A stretch of DNA of 64,000 nt from Temnothorax longispinosus (GCF_030848805.1 NC_092364.1:14923447-14987446), one strand, 5' to 3'. Positions 21,165-33,067 are shown, counted from the stretch's first letter. Notes: generated by a model from the sequence alone, not told the origin. Numbers and translations are program-made.

Positions 21165-22690
21165 TTGTTTGATTATTAATATTACGTGTATTTCGCATTT
21201 ATTTCGAAATGTATTGCACATGCAATATTGAATTCTTATTGAGTATTTATGGGCTATTCGATGGATCATAATTAATCATTAAATTGACTCGCGTGATACT
21301 TGGCGGTATCGGGAAAAGTTGCCGATGCAATCTTGAAAGTTTTCAATCATTAATCGTCTTTCTACTGAGAAACTCAGCTAAAACCATTCTTAAAATGCGA
21401 TGTGATTTAACAAATAAATATCTAGAATTAATTTAATATTCGTAACGTAACACATTATCTTTACGATGCAGAACGAGATGGAAAATAAACCGCGATAATA
21501 GCCTGTTTATTGAATCGATTTGCAATATAAGGAACAGCACATTTGGTGTACATTTATTTTATAAATTTTAAATATTTTGTAACGAATTTTCGACGACGAA
21601 TTGACTAACGCTCAATAGGCGTTGTTTTGCAGGTCCAACGTGCCACACACATGTACTACATACATACATACATACACAAAATTGACGCTGCCACACGCCG
21701 AATCATTGTATTATCATTCGCACGACGGCTTTCGAACAAACAGGTAGTGTCGCAAGCCGCTCCGTATATTATCCCGAAATGCGATTGTTTCTTACGAACG
21801 ATTAACTTTCATCGATCCGTGTAATTAATTTTGTGTGGCGTCTTATTATTTCTTGAAACGCGAAACAAGCACTATATGAACAAACGCGATTATTCTCCAT
21901 CAGAGATCGGATAACGCAAATATAATATAACGATTTGTAATCGAATCGTAAGTAATTACGTAATTGAATGCTGTGATGTACTGGTTATTGATATTACGTG
22001 TATTTAGCATTTATCTCGAAATGTATCACACGTGCAATATTTTAAATTGACTCGCGTGATCACTTGATGGTGTCGAAAGAAGTCAACCGACAACTGACAG
22101 CCTACCCCTACTCCTACCCCTACTCCCTCATCGCGGCGCGGTGACTGCGCTGAGTCATTGTGTTATCATTCACACGACGACGCTCGAGAAAACAGGTAGC
22201 GTCGTAAGCCGCTCCGTATATCGTCTCGTTATTCCATTCCGAAACGCGATTGTTTCTTACGAATGATTAACTTTCATCACTCGATCCGCGTAATTAATTT
22301 CGTGTGATAGCTTACTATTTCTCGAAACGCAACAAGCACTAAGAACAGACGCGATCTCTAAGAATCTAGATGATTAAAGAAAGGATAACGCGGATATGAT
22401 ATAATAATTCCCTGTAAATAATTACGTAATTGAATGCTTTAATATATCGATTTATTACGAATATTACATATATTTCGCGTTTATCTCGAAATGTATCGCA
22501 TACAATATTGAATTCTGGTTATATATTTATGGATATGGACTATTCGATGAGTCTTAATTAATCATTTAATTGACTAGCGTGACACTTCGCGGTATCGGAA
22601 TGAAAAGCTGTCGACGTGATCATACCAAGGTTTTCGGTTATTAACAAAACATCGCGACAACGAAAAGGATTGACTTTAAACCGGGCGGCG
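21165..22690 (+). repeat. Tandem upstream units of the right arm
   Basis: The tail of one unit (21165-21340) is followed by a nearly full unit (21340-22080) and a shorter one (22120-22690). Shared landmarks: CGAAATGCGATTGTTTCTTA, AACAGGTAG(T/C)GTCG, TTATCTCGAAATGTATC and TTAAATTGACTCGCGTGA. Copies differ by indels and point changes. No common reading frame is visible. Confidence 0.7.
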
Positions 22691-22999
22691 TCCGCGATGC
22701 GTTTAATCAGCAAATACAAACATAGTTAATGCCGTATTTCAATATTTATCAACCGCTTAACAGAAGTTTATATATCAGAGAAATAAATTGTGTATTTCGA
22801 GACATATATGTTCGATTCAAATCTACGCGCGGCGCATTAACAGTCGGTATCAGAGTAATCGTTTTTTCAATTATTGTATTCCGCATATATTTGCCTTTAG
22901 CTTTGAGTCTCACGCTCATTTACATATGCTGTAATGAGATAATATAATCACCGTAAAACGCGGAAGTATATTATTATTTAAAGTGCGAGAGGTGTAGCA

Positions 23000-23260
23000 A
23001 GGGATATTTGGGTGCAGTGCGCGGTTACCGCGTGAAGTTGACCGCGCGTTTTACGAATTCGTTCCGCCATTGTGAGCTCGCCCACCCACTTTACTTTGCG
23101 CGACGTCGCGGATAGCAAACGTATCGTACCGTCGTCGTCCGCTCGTATTTTATTTACGTTATTCTTCCGTCGACACGTAATACAGTGCGCGTCGTATGCG
23201 AAAAATGTGTGATTAACGTGTCGGGAGTGCCGTATAAAGTTTCGCGCGAGTGTTGCTTTT
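23000..23260 (+). promoter_or_regulatory. CpG-rich promoter-like core of the right arm
   Basis: Counterpart of 7950-8260 on the opposite strand, with the conserved blocks GTTTTACGAATTCGTTCCGC and CTTTACTTTGCGCGACGT. Conservation here exceeds that of the flanking duplicated sequence, which suggests selection or a shared function. Its promoter role is inferred. Confidence 0.45.
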
Positions 23261-23433
23261 TGGCGAGATTATCGCGCGAGAACATAACCTGCATATTTTC
23301 GCGAGTTTCAGTTAGGGAGTGCGGTGTAAAGCGTCGCGCGCACGATCGTCGTACTTTAACAATTAACGCGTACTTATAATTCGCGTCTCGCGAGTGTTAC
23401 AAGGAAACAACCGAAGGACCAGAGAGGCGAAGG

Positions 23434-24118
23434 ATGAGGAGCAGGCCTGGGCGGCATCGGGCATCGGCGGAGAAAGTGTGGGTGAGCAATTTAATAATTC
23501 ACTACACTTGTTACTTGCGTAATTAACCAGTTCCCGCGATGGCCGTATGATGTATTCTGAACGCCAATACATTTATAATACAGAGTGGCGCACATAAAGC
23601 CGGCCCCAAACGTAAAATATACAGTTGCAAAATACAGTTACAAAAAACTGTTTGGCGCCGGTTTTACGTATGGCCACTCTGTATTATTCACTACGTTATA
23701 TATACATTTGTATTTGTGCATGTATCTTAAATCAGTTCCGGATTTAGCGAGCAAGCGCGAACAAATACGAAAAAATAACTCATATCAATTAATTCGAATA
23801 GCACACTGCTAGTGCGGCGGCATCACTCGCATTTATTGAAATGAATTGTTCATTCATAGTTAATATTTTGTGTGACAATTTGCATTTTTGAAAAATTAGA
23901 CTATTGTTTATTAAATTTTAGAAAAGTTTGTTTGTACAAAAATAGTTCTTTTAAAAAATTATACAGTTATTTTATTAAATATTTTTATCTAAAGAAATGA
24001 ATGAAAGATTCAATTCATACAGTAATTAATTTTGATATATTAATTATTTTGGCACTAATACAATTTAAATACTTTTGTGTTTTTTAGATTAACATTTGCG
24101 TTTCAACTCCGCTGCTGC
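23434..24118 (+). other. Right-arm counterparts of exons 1 and 2 (coding status unclear)
   Basis: An exon ending at 23481 before GTGAGC and an exon at 24088-24118 between a TTTTTTAG acceptor and a GTAAGT donor match exons 1 and 2 of the left-arm gene. In the homologous frame, GAGLGGIGHRR and a following QLRCC are retained, but a TGA sits just upstream and the ATG is gone. A different frame starting at ATG 23434 (MRSRPGRHRASAEKVW, then INICVSTPLL) stays open across the junction. The exon 2 donor is 13 bp upstream of its left-arm position. It could be a noncoding or alternative 5' exon pair, perhaps spliced to the receptor exon at 25.5 kb, or a decaying copy. Confidence 0.35.
23581..23681. mobile_element. 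Short foldback MITE
   Basis: 101 bp with CAGAGTGGC ends in inverted orientation, extended by imperfect matches (CCGGC, CAAAC, AAAACTG, CAGTTAC) and flanked by TAATA/TATTA, consistent with a TA target. It is inserted in the right-arm intron and absent at the matching place in the left arm. Confidence 0.7.
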
Positions 24119-24215
24119 GTAAGTCAAATCATCAATTATTTTAACTTATAATTAATTTATAAGATAATAGATCTGAAAATTATATTAAATATACATATAT
24201 TTGCGCAAGTGAAAG

Positions 24216-24383
24216 ATGTCGGAAAGAAAACAAAGAATTAAAAATCTTTTTCTCATATTTCTTATTTTCTGGATTTATTATCTTACAATTGATGAAAGAG
24301 ATATAACTGATATGATGAGATATATTATTAAAAATGATGAAAAATATTTTGAATATAGAGTAAGCTTCGTAAAAAATAGTTAA
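24216..24383 (+). CDS. Small ORF, 55 codons, partly matched in the other arm
   Basis: Starts MSERKQRIKN, then a hydrophobic stretch (LFLIFLIFWIYYLTI) that could span a membrane, then a charged tail ending VKNS before TAA at 24381-24383. Its first dozen codons correspond to the ORF at 5185-5036 on the opposite strand. AT-rich and of no known family; it may be chance. Confidence 0.2.
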   Translation: MSERKQRIKNLFLIFLIFWIYYLTIDERDITDMMRYIIKNDEKYFEYRVSFVKNS

Positions 24384-24440
24384 AACAAAAGAAAGATTGT
24401 TCCGAAATTTGATTTGCATTTTTAAATTAAATTTAAATTT

Positions 24441-25487
24441 CAATACATTTGCGTTTAATAATTTGGCGTGACTTCTCCCATCTGTGTGCCGAGATTTTTC
24501 ATTTTGTTATAATATAATATATTATATAAAATATACATATAAATTTATTTCATTTACACTGATTGTTTATTTCGGTAAAATTGGGTAAAATCAATTTTGT
24601 TGCGCGTATATGAATCATCGTGATGCTGCGCGGCCATGTCGAATCGTGTCGAGTCGGTCGCTAATGAACTTGCAAAAATATACCCGCGCTTTTATTCCGG
24701 CCTACAGACAGTACAGACAGTTATCCCGGCGCGATGCGTAGGGTATCGGTAGGATATCGGTGGCGGTATCGGTAGCGGCGTGGCACCAGTCAGCAGGTGC
24801 GTGGAATATTTCCGAGACGAACACGCGCGCCGCGACTATCGTAACATGCGCGTTAAACGTACGCTTCCACCCCGAACTACCGTAGTGAAGCACGAGCCCA
24901 CGAGGGCGCGACAGAGGGAGAGAGGATGGAACACAGAACGATAAGAGAGGGAGGGAGATCGGGGGATCCGCCAGAGGGAGGATGGAGGATGCTTGCGTCG
25001 GTGGTGGCGGAAGTCGCGAGGAAGGGTACGGGTCCGAGGGTGGATCGAGAGCGAGAGAGCGCTGCAGCGCGCGTCGGAAGAGGGCGAGAAACACGAGCTG
25101 ACGGCCGACGGGGAGGGTGGCTGCTGGTTAAGGGGTCCACGAACCAGAGAGCGAGAGAGAGATGCGCGAGAGCAGAGAGGGGTGGGGGTGGAGTTAGGGG
25201 GGTGAGAGAGGACGAGAGGGATGCTGGGGCGGTTCAGGAGAGAGATCGAGTTCACGCCGAGTGGAGTACAGTAGTTTGTGTCAGACCACGGAGCACGGAA
25301 GATGCTCCCGGTTGTTCACGAGACGGGTGGACCACCCTCGTCGCGACGGCGGCGTCCGCGTCGCGCCACCGCGATTTCTCTCATTACCGCCGCGTCGACC
25401 GTACCCGGGAAAGGTACGGAAAGAGTCGGGATAAACGCGAGAAACACTGGTGCCGGTAGAATCAGCAGACTAACATCTACTGCCACG
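24441..25487 (+). promoter_or_regulatory. CpG-rich promoter and 5' UTR of the receptor-like gene
   Basis: 24600-25487 is a strong CpG-rich island. From about 24900 to 25250 the + strand is purine-rich (GAGAGAG-type). It leads directly into the signal-peptide exon. Open frames on both strands across it lack conserved features and reflect base composition. An in-frame upstream ATG at 25302 could extend the protein, but it would put the signal peptide in an internal position. Confidence 0.5.
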
Positions 25488-25557
25488 ATGATGACCATGG
25501 CCTTAACTGTCCTCCTGGTCCTGGTGCCCGCGGCGTTTCCCGAGAAGATTACCATTG
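25488..25557 (+). CDS. First coding exon of a secreted/membrane protein, probably ionotropic glutamate receptor
   Basis: ATG 25488 begins MMTMALTVLLVLVPAAFPEKITIG with a GTGAGC donor at 25558 (phase 1). Residues 3-16 form a typical signal peptide core, and the mature start EKITIG resembles the N-terminus of insect kainate/AMPA-type glutamate receptor subunits (EKIxIG followed by the ligand-binding amino-terminal domain). Other in-frame ATGs at 25278 and 25302 would place a basic leader before the signal peptide and are less likely. Only this exon is seen. Ionotropic receptor genes in insects often have a long first intron, which fits the exon-free sequence downstream. The receptor assignment is inference from a short motif; a different secreted protein is possible. 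Confidence 0.5.
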
Positions 25558-26597
25558 GTGAGCGTTTGTTTGTGTGTTGTACATCGTTATCGTTGTATAC
25601 ACGGCCGCGGCGCCGCGCCGCGCCGCGCCGCGCCGGGAGTCCCGAGAGTGGTACCGAACTTTACAGCTATATAGACCGTTTCGCGAGAGACGCGCCGAGT
25701 CGAGTGCTCGCCGGGCTCAACCTCGTCGAGCACGTCTGCCGTCGGCAGAAGGGTTACTGAACTCGGGGTATACATAGCCACCGTGTGCAAACATTACCGT
25801 TCGCTTATGTATTCTAAATACTGGTGCAGCATGTTCCAGTAATAATATCGGCTCCTCCTCCGGGGCAACATCACGTCGATTGCACCCGATAGAAAAATTG
25901 CGTTGCAAAATAAATAGTTTCGTAATGCATGACATTACGCGATCGCGACCCTCGCAGCGCCATTATATTTCGATCGCCGGAGCGCACTTAATTACGCCGT
26001 TCGAATTCGCGCTCCATATATTGTGCGATTATTTTAATGTTTGAAATAATATTTTTCTACGCGCGATGGATGAGATGCCGGTACATGAGAAACATTAATA
26101 AAACGAGCAGAATAATAAAACTGGGAACAAAATTCTATCGATATCGTATGATGTAGTAGTCAAAAGAACGTTTCCTATTTCACATGTTGTTTACGTTGCT
26201 TCCGTAACGATATCGTTATAGCATGAGTGCGTTCTGATGTAAAACGAAATATTGCTAAATTTATTTTTTTTTTTTTTTCAATATTTGAAACTTTATTATT
26301 ATTGTTGTTGCCTCTTCATAAAGGCAATAACAAATAACATTTTTTAAATGCTAATTATTACACAAAAAAATATTCAAATTTTATTTTTTTTTATTTCTAT
26401 ATCTTATTGTGAAAAATTATTGAGAATAGTATAGATCTAATCCACTCTTAATAACCAAAACTAAATTAATAATTACATCAATGTTTATTTACAATATGTG
26501 CTTTTGGCGTATCAGTGAACAAATTATTAATTTCAACTACACATTTATAAAGTTCTGTTTGTTAAAATCTCTTTTTTTTAATAACTTAAAGTTAGAT

Positions 26598-26680
26598 CAT
26601 TCTATCTATCTATTTACCTATTTATCTATTTATCTATTTACATGTCTATCTATGTATCATCTACCTATTTAACTATATAC
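26598..26680. repeat. TATC/TATT tetranucleotide repeat
   Basis: An impure run of CTAT, TTAT and CTAC four-base units. Confidence 0.85.
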
Positions 26681-28444
26681 ATATCTATCAATATATACAT
26701 ATATATCGATTTATATACAGAAAATTTTACTTTACACGTGCATATACATACATATACATATATTGTTGATATACTTGTGATATTATCAGAGAAAAATATG
26801 TACGGAATTAAGTCGGGAATTATAAATTCTTTTCCATCTTAAAAAGGAAACTAAAAGTAAATTGCTGATGTTGTTTTCGAAAATCTCGTGTTTTGTGAGA
26901 CGAGTTTCTTATAATACATGAATAATTTAACTTCAACTAGTACGGCTTCTCGTATCAATCTCGTTTTACGATTTGAAAATAGGAAGATACAGGAAAATAA
27001 CAAGCTAAAAAGCGCAAAGAAAAGACGAGGCGAGCGATCGTGAAACTTTCTCATTGAGAGAACCGAACTTTGACATACCGTAACGAATCCACGCACAGAA
27101 ATTTTTTCCTCGGGCCGCGATCGAATTTTATGGAAAAAACGTGAAGCGTTTTTACAAGCAGCCAAAACGATATTCGAAAAATATACAGACGGCATAAATA
27201 CTACCGGACACAGGTCCATTCTGATAAATATTGAAAGCTTACAAAATATTTTTTTAAATCGTTAGTAACTTCGTTGAATGTTTAACTTTTTACGTACTTT
27301 TGCGATACGTTTATTTATATTTCAATGCACGACGCGCGTAAATATTGTCCAAGTTCGCATCATTACCAATATTATAAGTACAAACAGTATTTTTCGCGAC
27401 CATCTGTTTTCGACGGATATGATATTACGATATTTGATGTGTACTCAACGTGGTCGCTACGTTGCAGCGGAATATATCGACACGTCGAGATTGCAGTACG
27501 CGTATGTATAATATAGTAATAGCGGTTAATCAATTGATTGTGCCAGCGCGCCTGTATTTGAAGCGCTTCAGCGCTACGTATAAATACTCGATATTTTTAA
27601 TTCGATATGCCCGCTCTAGATCTCTGTAACAGCTTACCTTCCATAACCGTATATTATCTTCCGTAGTCGAAAATTAATTCCGTCGATGTTTACCGATCAG
27701 TTTGGATTGCGAAGCCATCATGTGTTATTTAGTCCAGTAATTGCATCTGAATGAGAATTTACACGACTTATTTATAAGCATCTACTATATCATAACGCCA
27801 AACCAATTAACTACGATGCAGTTAGCTATTTATCATACGCAAATAATTAAATCGCGAAAAACGCAGAGGCCACGATATCATAAAATCTATAATGAATGAC
27901 GCTATTAAATATTAGCCGAGTACATCATATAGCGTTACATTTTTAAGTAAAGCAACTACGTGAAAATAATGCTATAGAGTATAGAAATAACACCGTAACG
28001 AATGGAGCAGTGAAATTTAATCGATTCTACAAATGCGTACCTGCCCGCACATGCCCGAAAATCGAAGCGTATTGTAATTAAATTGAGTCATCAAAAAGCG
28101 TTTAGCGTGGTCCGTATGAATTGTGCAAAACATTACTGCCCCGATGGATTACCGCGCGCGAACGTTTACCGTCGTTCTTCCGTTCTCATGAAATATTCCG
28201 CCTTTCGCCAGGCTCTTGTTCTCTTCCTTTCTTCTCCGTTGGCTCTCTTTCGTCGATCAGAAATCCTTCAACAAAGTCCATCGCTTGTAGAACGGCAAAC
28301 GATGCTCGTTTAAAAGCTCGCCGGATTATCGCCGTTGCCGATTTTAACGGACGCGGGCGGGCACCCTCGATGGTGGGAAATAGAGAAACTAGTGGAACTG
28401 AAAGAAAAATAGGTATACATATCGGGTCGGGTATCGGAGAAGGA

Positions 28445-28446
<2 letters not shown>

Positions 28447-28475
<29 letters not shown>

Positions 28476-28483
28476 TGAGATAA
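28447..28483. repeat. (GA)n-rich microsatellite
   Basis: A short GA run inside a longer purine-rich tract (28435-28530). Confidence 0.85.
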
Positions 28484-29745
28484 AGAGAACGATGAGAAGA
28501 GAGAGAAAGAGAAAGGGTAGCGAGAGAAGCACGTTGAGCGAGTAGTGAATAATGAATGTCTATAGAAATGACGGCGTCTCTCTTCCGCATAGTTATGCGA
28601 ACGAGGAGAAACCGGTACGACGGGTAAGTACGACGACTACGACGAAAAGACGAGGAAGGTTGTAGCACGAGAGACGTCGTCGACACGGGGTGTTGATGTG
28701 GGTGTACGGAGAGGGTTCGTTGCCTCGCTCAAATTATGCCGCACGCGCGGGTCGCGCTTCTCCTCATCGTTGCTCTGTCGTCACTTCAAAGACACTGCGC
28801 ACCATATACTTTTGGTGGAATTATGCGAAAGGGATAGTGAAAACATCGGAGGAAGGTAGAGAGACGGTTGACCCCGATTTACGACGCATCGGATATCAAC
28901 GCTCCAGTTAATATTAACGCGATGTACACGCGCCGCGCGCGCTCACGTTTTTTCATTAAAGCTGTAAAATTAATGCGCATGCGAGCGTACATTCGAGTAA
29001 AAGTGAGTTTTAGATTTTATTTTTCGCTTTTAGTTGCGTCATAAAGTATAGTACTAAAATAGTATCATGCAATTGTGCTTCCACAAATGATATTTTTCGT
29101 TATTTAGATGAATAAAGGTGAAATCAACATAGTTCTCATAATTTTCGCGTAAATACGACGTGATAAGAAGATTATAAATAATATAGTAAAAAACAATTTT
29201 TGAGATATCTTACAATATTATTATATATATTAGATCGATTGGAGCTATGGTTAATATTAGAGATGGTGAATAGAAAAACGTATTTGTCGATATTCATTTA
29301 TATATATGTGTGGCTTAATTGACGTCTTCGTATATAGGTGAATATTTTGAAAGCACATTTTTTACGGTATATTTTAGAATCTTCAAAGAAGAGGTGTGGT
29401 GTTCCACATTAGCAGGCATTGCAACAGCACTCGTGCAAGAACTTAATTAGGGACTTCTTTAATTACAGTTGGAAACATTTTTTTTCTTCTGCCAATTATA
29501 ATCATTAATGCTTTTACTGTCAGAAGTCCTCAGAAGATTTACAAAGTAGATCTCACTTTTTCGCGTATCTTCAAGCCTTTGAAGGCAGTCTTTGAAGACA
29601 AGAAAACGATAAAACTCTCTATTCAAAAGAAGTTGACTCACTTGCACAATATTCTCCATATCAAAATCTTTTTCTTTGCATTTCACTTTGCATAATGCGT
29701 TCCACATTATTATATATAATTTTGGAATGATTTGCAAAAAATATA

Positions 29746-29975
29746 GGGGTAAATAGTACAGTGGTGGGCCACTTTAGAATGATTAGCCACAACCTAAAAA
29801 ATTAAAGGATATATAGAAATACTATTAAAATGTTTAAAAGTTTTTCTTTTAAAAGTGTATTAAATATTTTTATATTTATAATTAAAAACATTTTAATAGT
29901 ATTTCTTTATAATCTTTAATTTTTTAGGTTGTGACCAATAATTATAGAGTGGCTAACAACTGTACTGTTTACCCC
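29746..29975. mobile_element. Foldback MITE, 230 bp
   Basis: Ends start GGGGTAAA and form about 95-bp imperfect inverted repeats sharing CACAACCTAAAAAATTAAAG and AGAAATACTATTAAAATGTT. They are flanked by TATA/TA. No coding capacity. Confidence 0.85.
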
Positions 29976-32190
29976 TATAATTTATATTGTTTTTTTAAAT
30001 TGAAAATATTGTGAATCATGGTTATTACTGATTTTTAAGACTGATATTAGATAGACTAGATTATTATAGGATAGATTATTAAATTAATAATTTTTCGGCA
30101 AACTTATAGTTTTTTATATAGTTTTTTTAAATGAGATAAGGGGAAAGAATATTTTTCTAATGAGCGACCAACACATTTCTTTCTTGCTCTCTTTCTCTCT
30201 CCTTTCTCTTTTTGGGCGCGTTAGATATTATTAAAAGATTTAATCGGGTGACAGTAACGGAACTCTAAACGTTCTTGGTATGTGATTGATATATACCCAG
30301 AATGCGCATCCGCTGGCCGTATCATGGTACATCACGGTTGAAGATACTGACGTGAGATGCCTTTGTGAAGGAAGGCAAGGGCATCTACCACTCAAGCAGA
30401 CCCGTCGGTCGCCTAATGCGATTAATAGCACGGTGCTGCCAGACAAGGGAGACAGAACCGTGTGCCCGTAGCCTTTCCATCGTGCCTCGCCTTGCACACT
30501 GTCGAAGAATTTGCCTCTCGTTGCCAGAGGCCGGCAGATAGGGAAGGCGAAATCGAATTTTCGTGCGTCCGAGGTATTGCGCGCGGAGTTAAAACGAGAG
30601 TCGGAGAGAGAGGAAATTCTTGCCGCTGCACCGTCGAAGTATCCGTTACCGCCGTTTGAGAACGGCGAGCGATTTAATGATCAAACGGCCGAAATGAGTT
30701 CTCAAAACTATGCGGCTAATTTTCTTACATCTCGATACACGTCAGGAAAAAAGTTATTTAATTGCGTAATCAAGACTTATATATACATATTTCGCTTAGG
30801 AACTAACGCAACATAAAGGTCCGCTTAATCTCGTAATGGACTTTTGAAACTTTGTTAATAAATCGAGATGTTAAAATTGTAAATGTCTTAAGACGTGAAA
30901 TGATTTAGTTGCACGCGTTGATATTCTTACTGCGGGGGTATGAAAATTAAACAGAATTACGAGGAATGAATAAGCGTCGACGTTCGCTGTGCAAGAATTT
31001 CCCTATTATCCTTATTGCGATCGGCACAAAGGAGAGGCGTTCGACGCCGGGCACGTTGAAACGTTGGAATGTCTCGTGCGTGGTGCATCCGACTGCCAAT
31101 TTATTGTTCGCATAATCGCGCGCAATCGGGCCGCCGTTATTCGGGCGGCCGTGTAATGCCAAGCCGAGCTGCTCTGTGTTTCTATAATTGATGCATTGCC
31201 CTCCCTATTAGAATGACAAAACCGCTGGCTCTCGTATACGGTCATCGACGCGTATTCCGCCGAGGTCGAACACGACGCGCCGCCCGCGCCGCTGCACGGT
31301 ATGCCCTCCTCTCTGTGAATCGTGCTCTCCAGCACACCATCGGCATTCGCGCTTGTTGGTGCACAGAGCGTCCGCGTGCTGTGTGCTAAAGCTATTAATA
31401 TAGAAATTCGAGCCCGCGAATTTCCGAAATTTCGCCGCAGCTGAAGATTCCGCGGTTTCATTTCCACGGCGCAATCGTGTTTCTGTTGATTTGCTTTACC
31501 GACATATATTTCGAGAGATGCCGCATGCCGCTACCAATGATCGAGCGAGCGGCCGTTCTTACGGTTAATTTGCAGTTATACTTACTTTCAGACCATCCGG
31601 TTAGCTAATAAGAGAGCAGAAGTTATACGTGGAAAAAAAACGTATGTGTTGTTTCAAATATGAATATGCATATTTGTTACCACGCGTCCCGCTGGGAAAA
31701 GAGAATTACGTGGCTTTGTTGTGGAATGAAAATAAAAGTCGTCGGGATAATCTGTGAGAACGTAACTCGGCGTAGTACTTTCGTGACATCTCTACTAATT
31801 CTGACTACTTCTTCAGGGCACAATACAAGCGTTATGCGGTTTATTAGGACTTGATAAATCGTATTGTAATGGCGAGTAAATAGGATTTTAAGTGAGGAAC
31901 ACTGATTTACTTCCGCTCGCTTCGATTTGGTCTACTAATTCTCTTGGACGCCACGAAACAATTACTCTTACGCCCCATGGCTATAATTTACTTGGATCGC
32001 AAGTTTTTAACTTCAATCCAATTTACTCTGCGCAATCCTCTTTACCTGACTACATCTACTATCAGAGGAGACGTTGTAAAACTATATTCTTTGCAAAACT
32101 TCATTTACGAACGTTGAAAAATGCAACAAATGCTACGTACATATTTTCGTAACAATTCGCGACGCTTTGCAAAATTCTGTTTAATAAATA
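29976..32190. other. Intronic/intergenic sequence, no gene seen
   Basis: AT-rich to 30240, then a CpG-rich patch (30250-30660) and another (31000-31480). Open frames on both strands overlap and lack any recognisable domain. Confidence 0.45.
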
Positions 32191-32279
32191 ATTTTATGTA
32201 ACACGTGCATGGAAAGTGGCCCATTACGCATGCTACGCGTGCGTGATAGACCACTTTCCACGCACTTGCAACATAAAAT
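32191..32279. repeat. Imperfect 42-bp-arm hairpin
   Basis: The outer arm block ATTTTATGT and the inner block TGGAAAGTGG are mirrored around a short TACG centre at about 32234. Arms match at roughly 33 of 42 positions by eye. It is a possible MITE or hairpin RNA. Confidence 0.75.
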
Positions 32280-32280
32280 A

Positions 32281-32337
32281 GGGTGTGCAAGCCGTGCGTT
32301 GACACACGAGCCGAAGGCGTGTGTCAACTCCGCACCC
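32281..32337. repeat. Second adjacent hairpin
   Basis: A perfect 11-bp stem GTTGACACACG (32298-32308) pairs with 32318-32328, and outer GGGTG/CACCC pairing extends it. It starts one base after the previous hairpin. Confidence 0.8.
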
Positions 32338-32339
32338 GT

Positions 32340-33032
32340 GAATTTTCATCTTACAGCACTTGTTACACAAATAACTAATATCATGCTACGGCGGCAGCGC
32401 ATTCGATGTTCGTTTTAATAGGATGTTTATAACAATCCTACGAAATGCCCATATGATGCATTTGGATGCCTTGTGCGCTTGTGGCACAATTATATGTATG
32501 ATAGTATGTCGGTCTCGTTGTTGAACATCAGTGTCGATGGAATGCATATCTATTCGTGTCGGGGAATAACGTTACTCCACGCTGCCACGTACGCGCCCTA
32601 CGGTGTCATCCTATAGACTGCACCCGCCATTACTATCGTTGCGGCAATAGCAGAAGCGTGGAAGCATCAGAGACGACCGCGAGTAATCCGATATTACCGA
32701 GCCGCTTTCCCTCGCGGAGCTGATATGTCTTCATAGGAGACGTCGTAAGGGTTTCCAGCCAATAGAGGCTTATTGTTACGAAAAGCGTACTTACCATTGT
32801 ATCCATACAACGCGCTCGCGGTATTACGTGTACTTTGCATGTACATTTACGCTGCAAAGGTATAAAGTTACTTCCTTCGTACCTCATTACATTAAAGCAA
32901 TTACTTCTATTAAGTATATAATTTTTTCTTTAGTTCTCAAATATATATTATATTTTCCTCTTGAACTCTTGAATGATTTTTATTACAGTTATCTAAAGAT
33001 ACCTTTTAGAAATATTATTTGTCGTTATAAAT

Positions 33033-33067
<35 letters not shown>

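Larger units (their letters stand above)
21165..24440 (+). repeat. Right arm of the inverted duplication
   Basis: Collinear, in opposite orientation, with the left arm at 4960-9765. From 21340 it contains a full upstream unit, a second partial unit (22120-22690), the CpG-rich core (23000-23260), an exon ending at 23481, an intron, a 31-nt exon (24088-24118) and a small ORF (24216-24383). The intron matches too: TCCCGCGATGGCCGTATG pairs with TCCCGCGATAGTCGTATG of the left arm. Sequence at 21165-21340 is the tail of another unit. It lacks the left-arm piggyBac elements but has its own foldback MITE (23581-23681). Confidence 0.8.
25558..29745 (+). other. Putative first intron of the receptor gene, part 1
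   Basis: A GC-rich start with GCCGC repeats (25608-25634) gives way to AT-rich sequence. A TATC/TATT tetranucleotide tract lies at 26598-26680 and a GA-rich stretch at 28447-28483, surrounded by a CpG-rich patch (28100-28920). No exon is recognised. Confidence 0.5.

Noticed and set aside
24702..25459. Several overlapping open frames on both strands in the CpG island before the receptor exon
   Set aside because: All six phases are unusually open because of GC and purine bias; none shows a domain. Best read as promoter and 5' UTR.
28186..28686. 166-codon open frame on - strand
   Set aside because: Runs through a GA/CT low-complexity tract giving Leu-Ser repeats.
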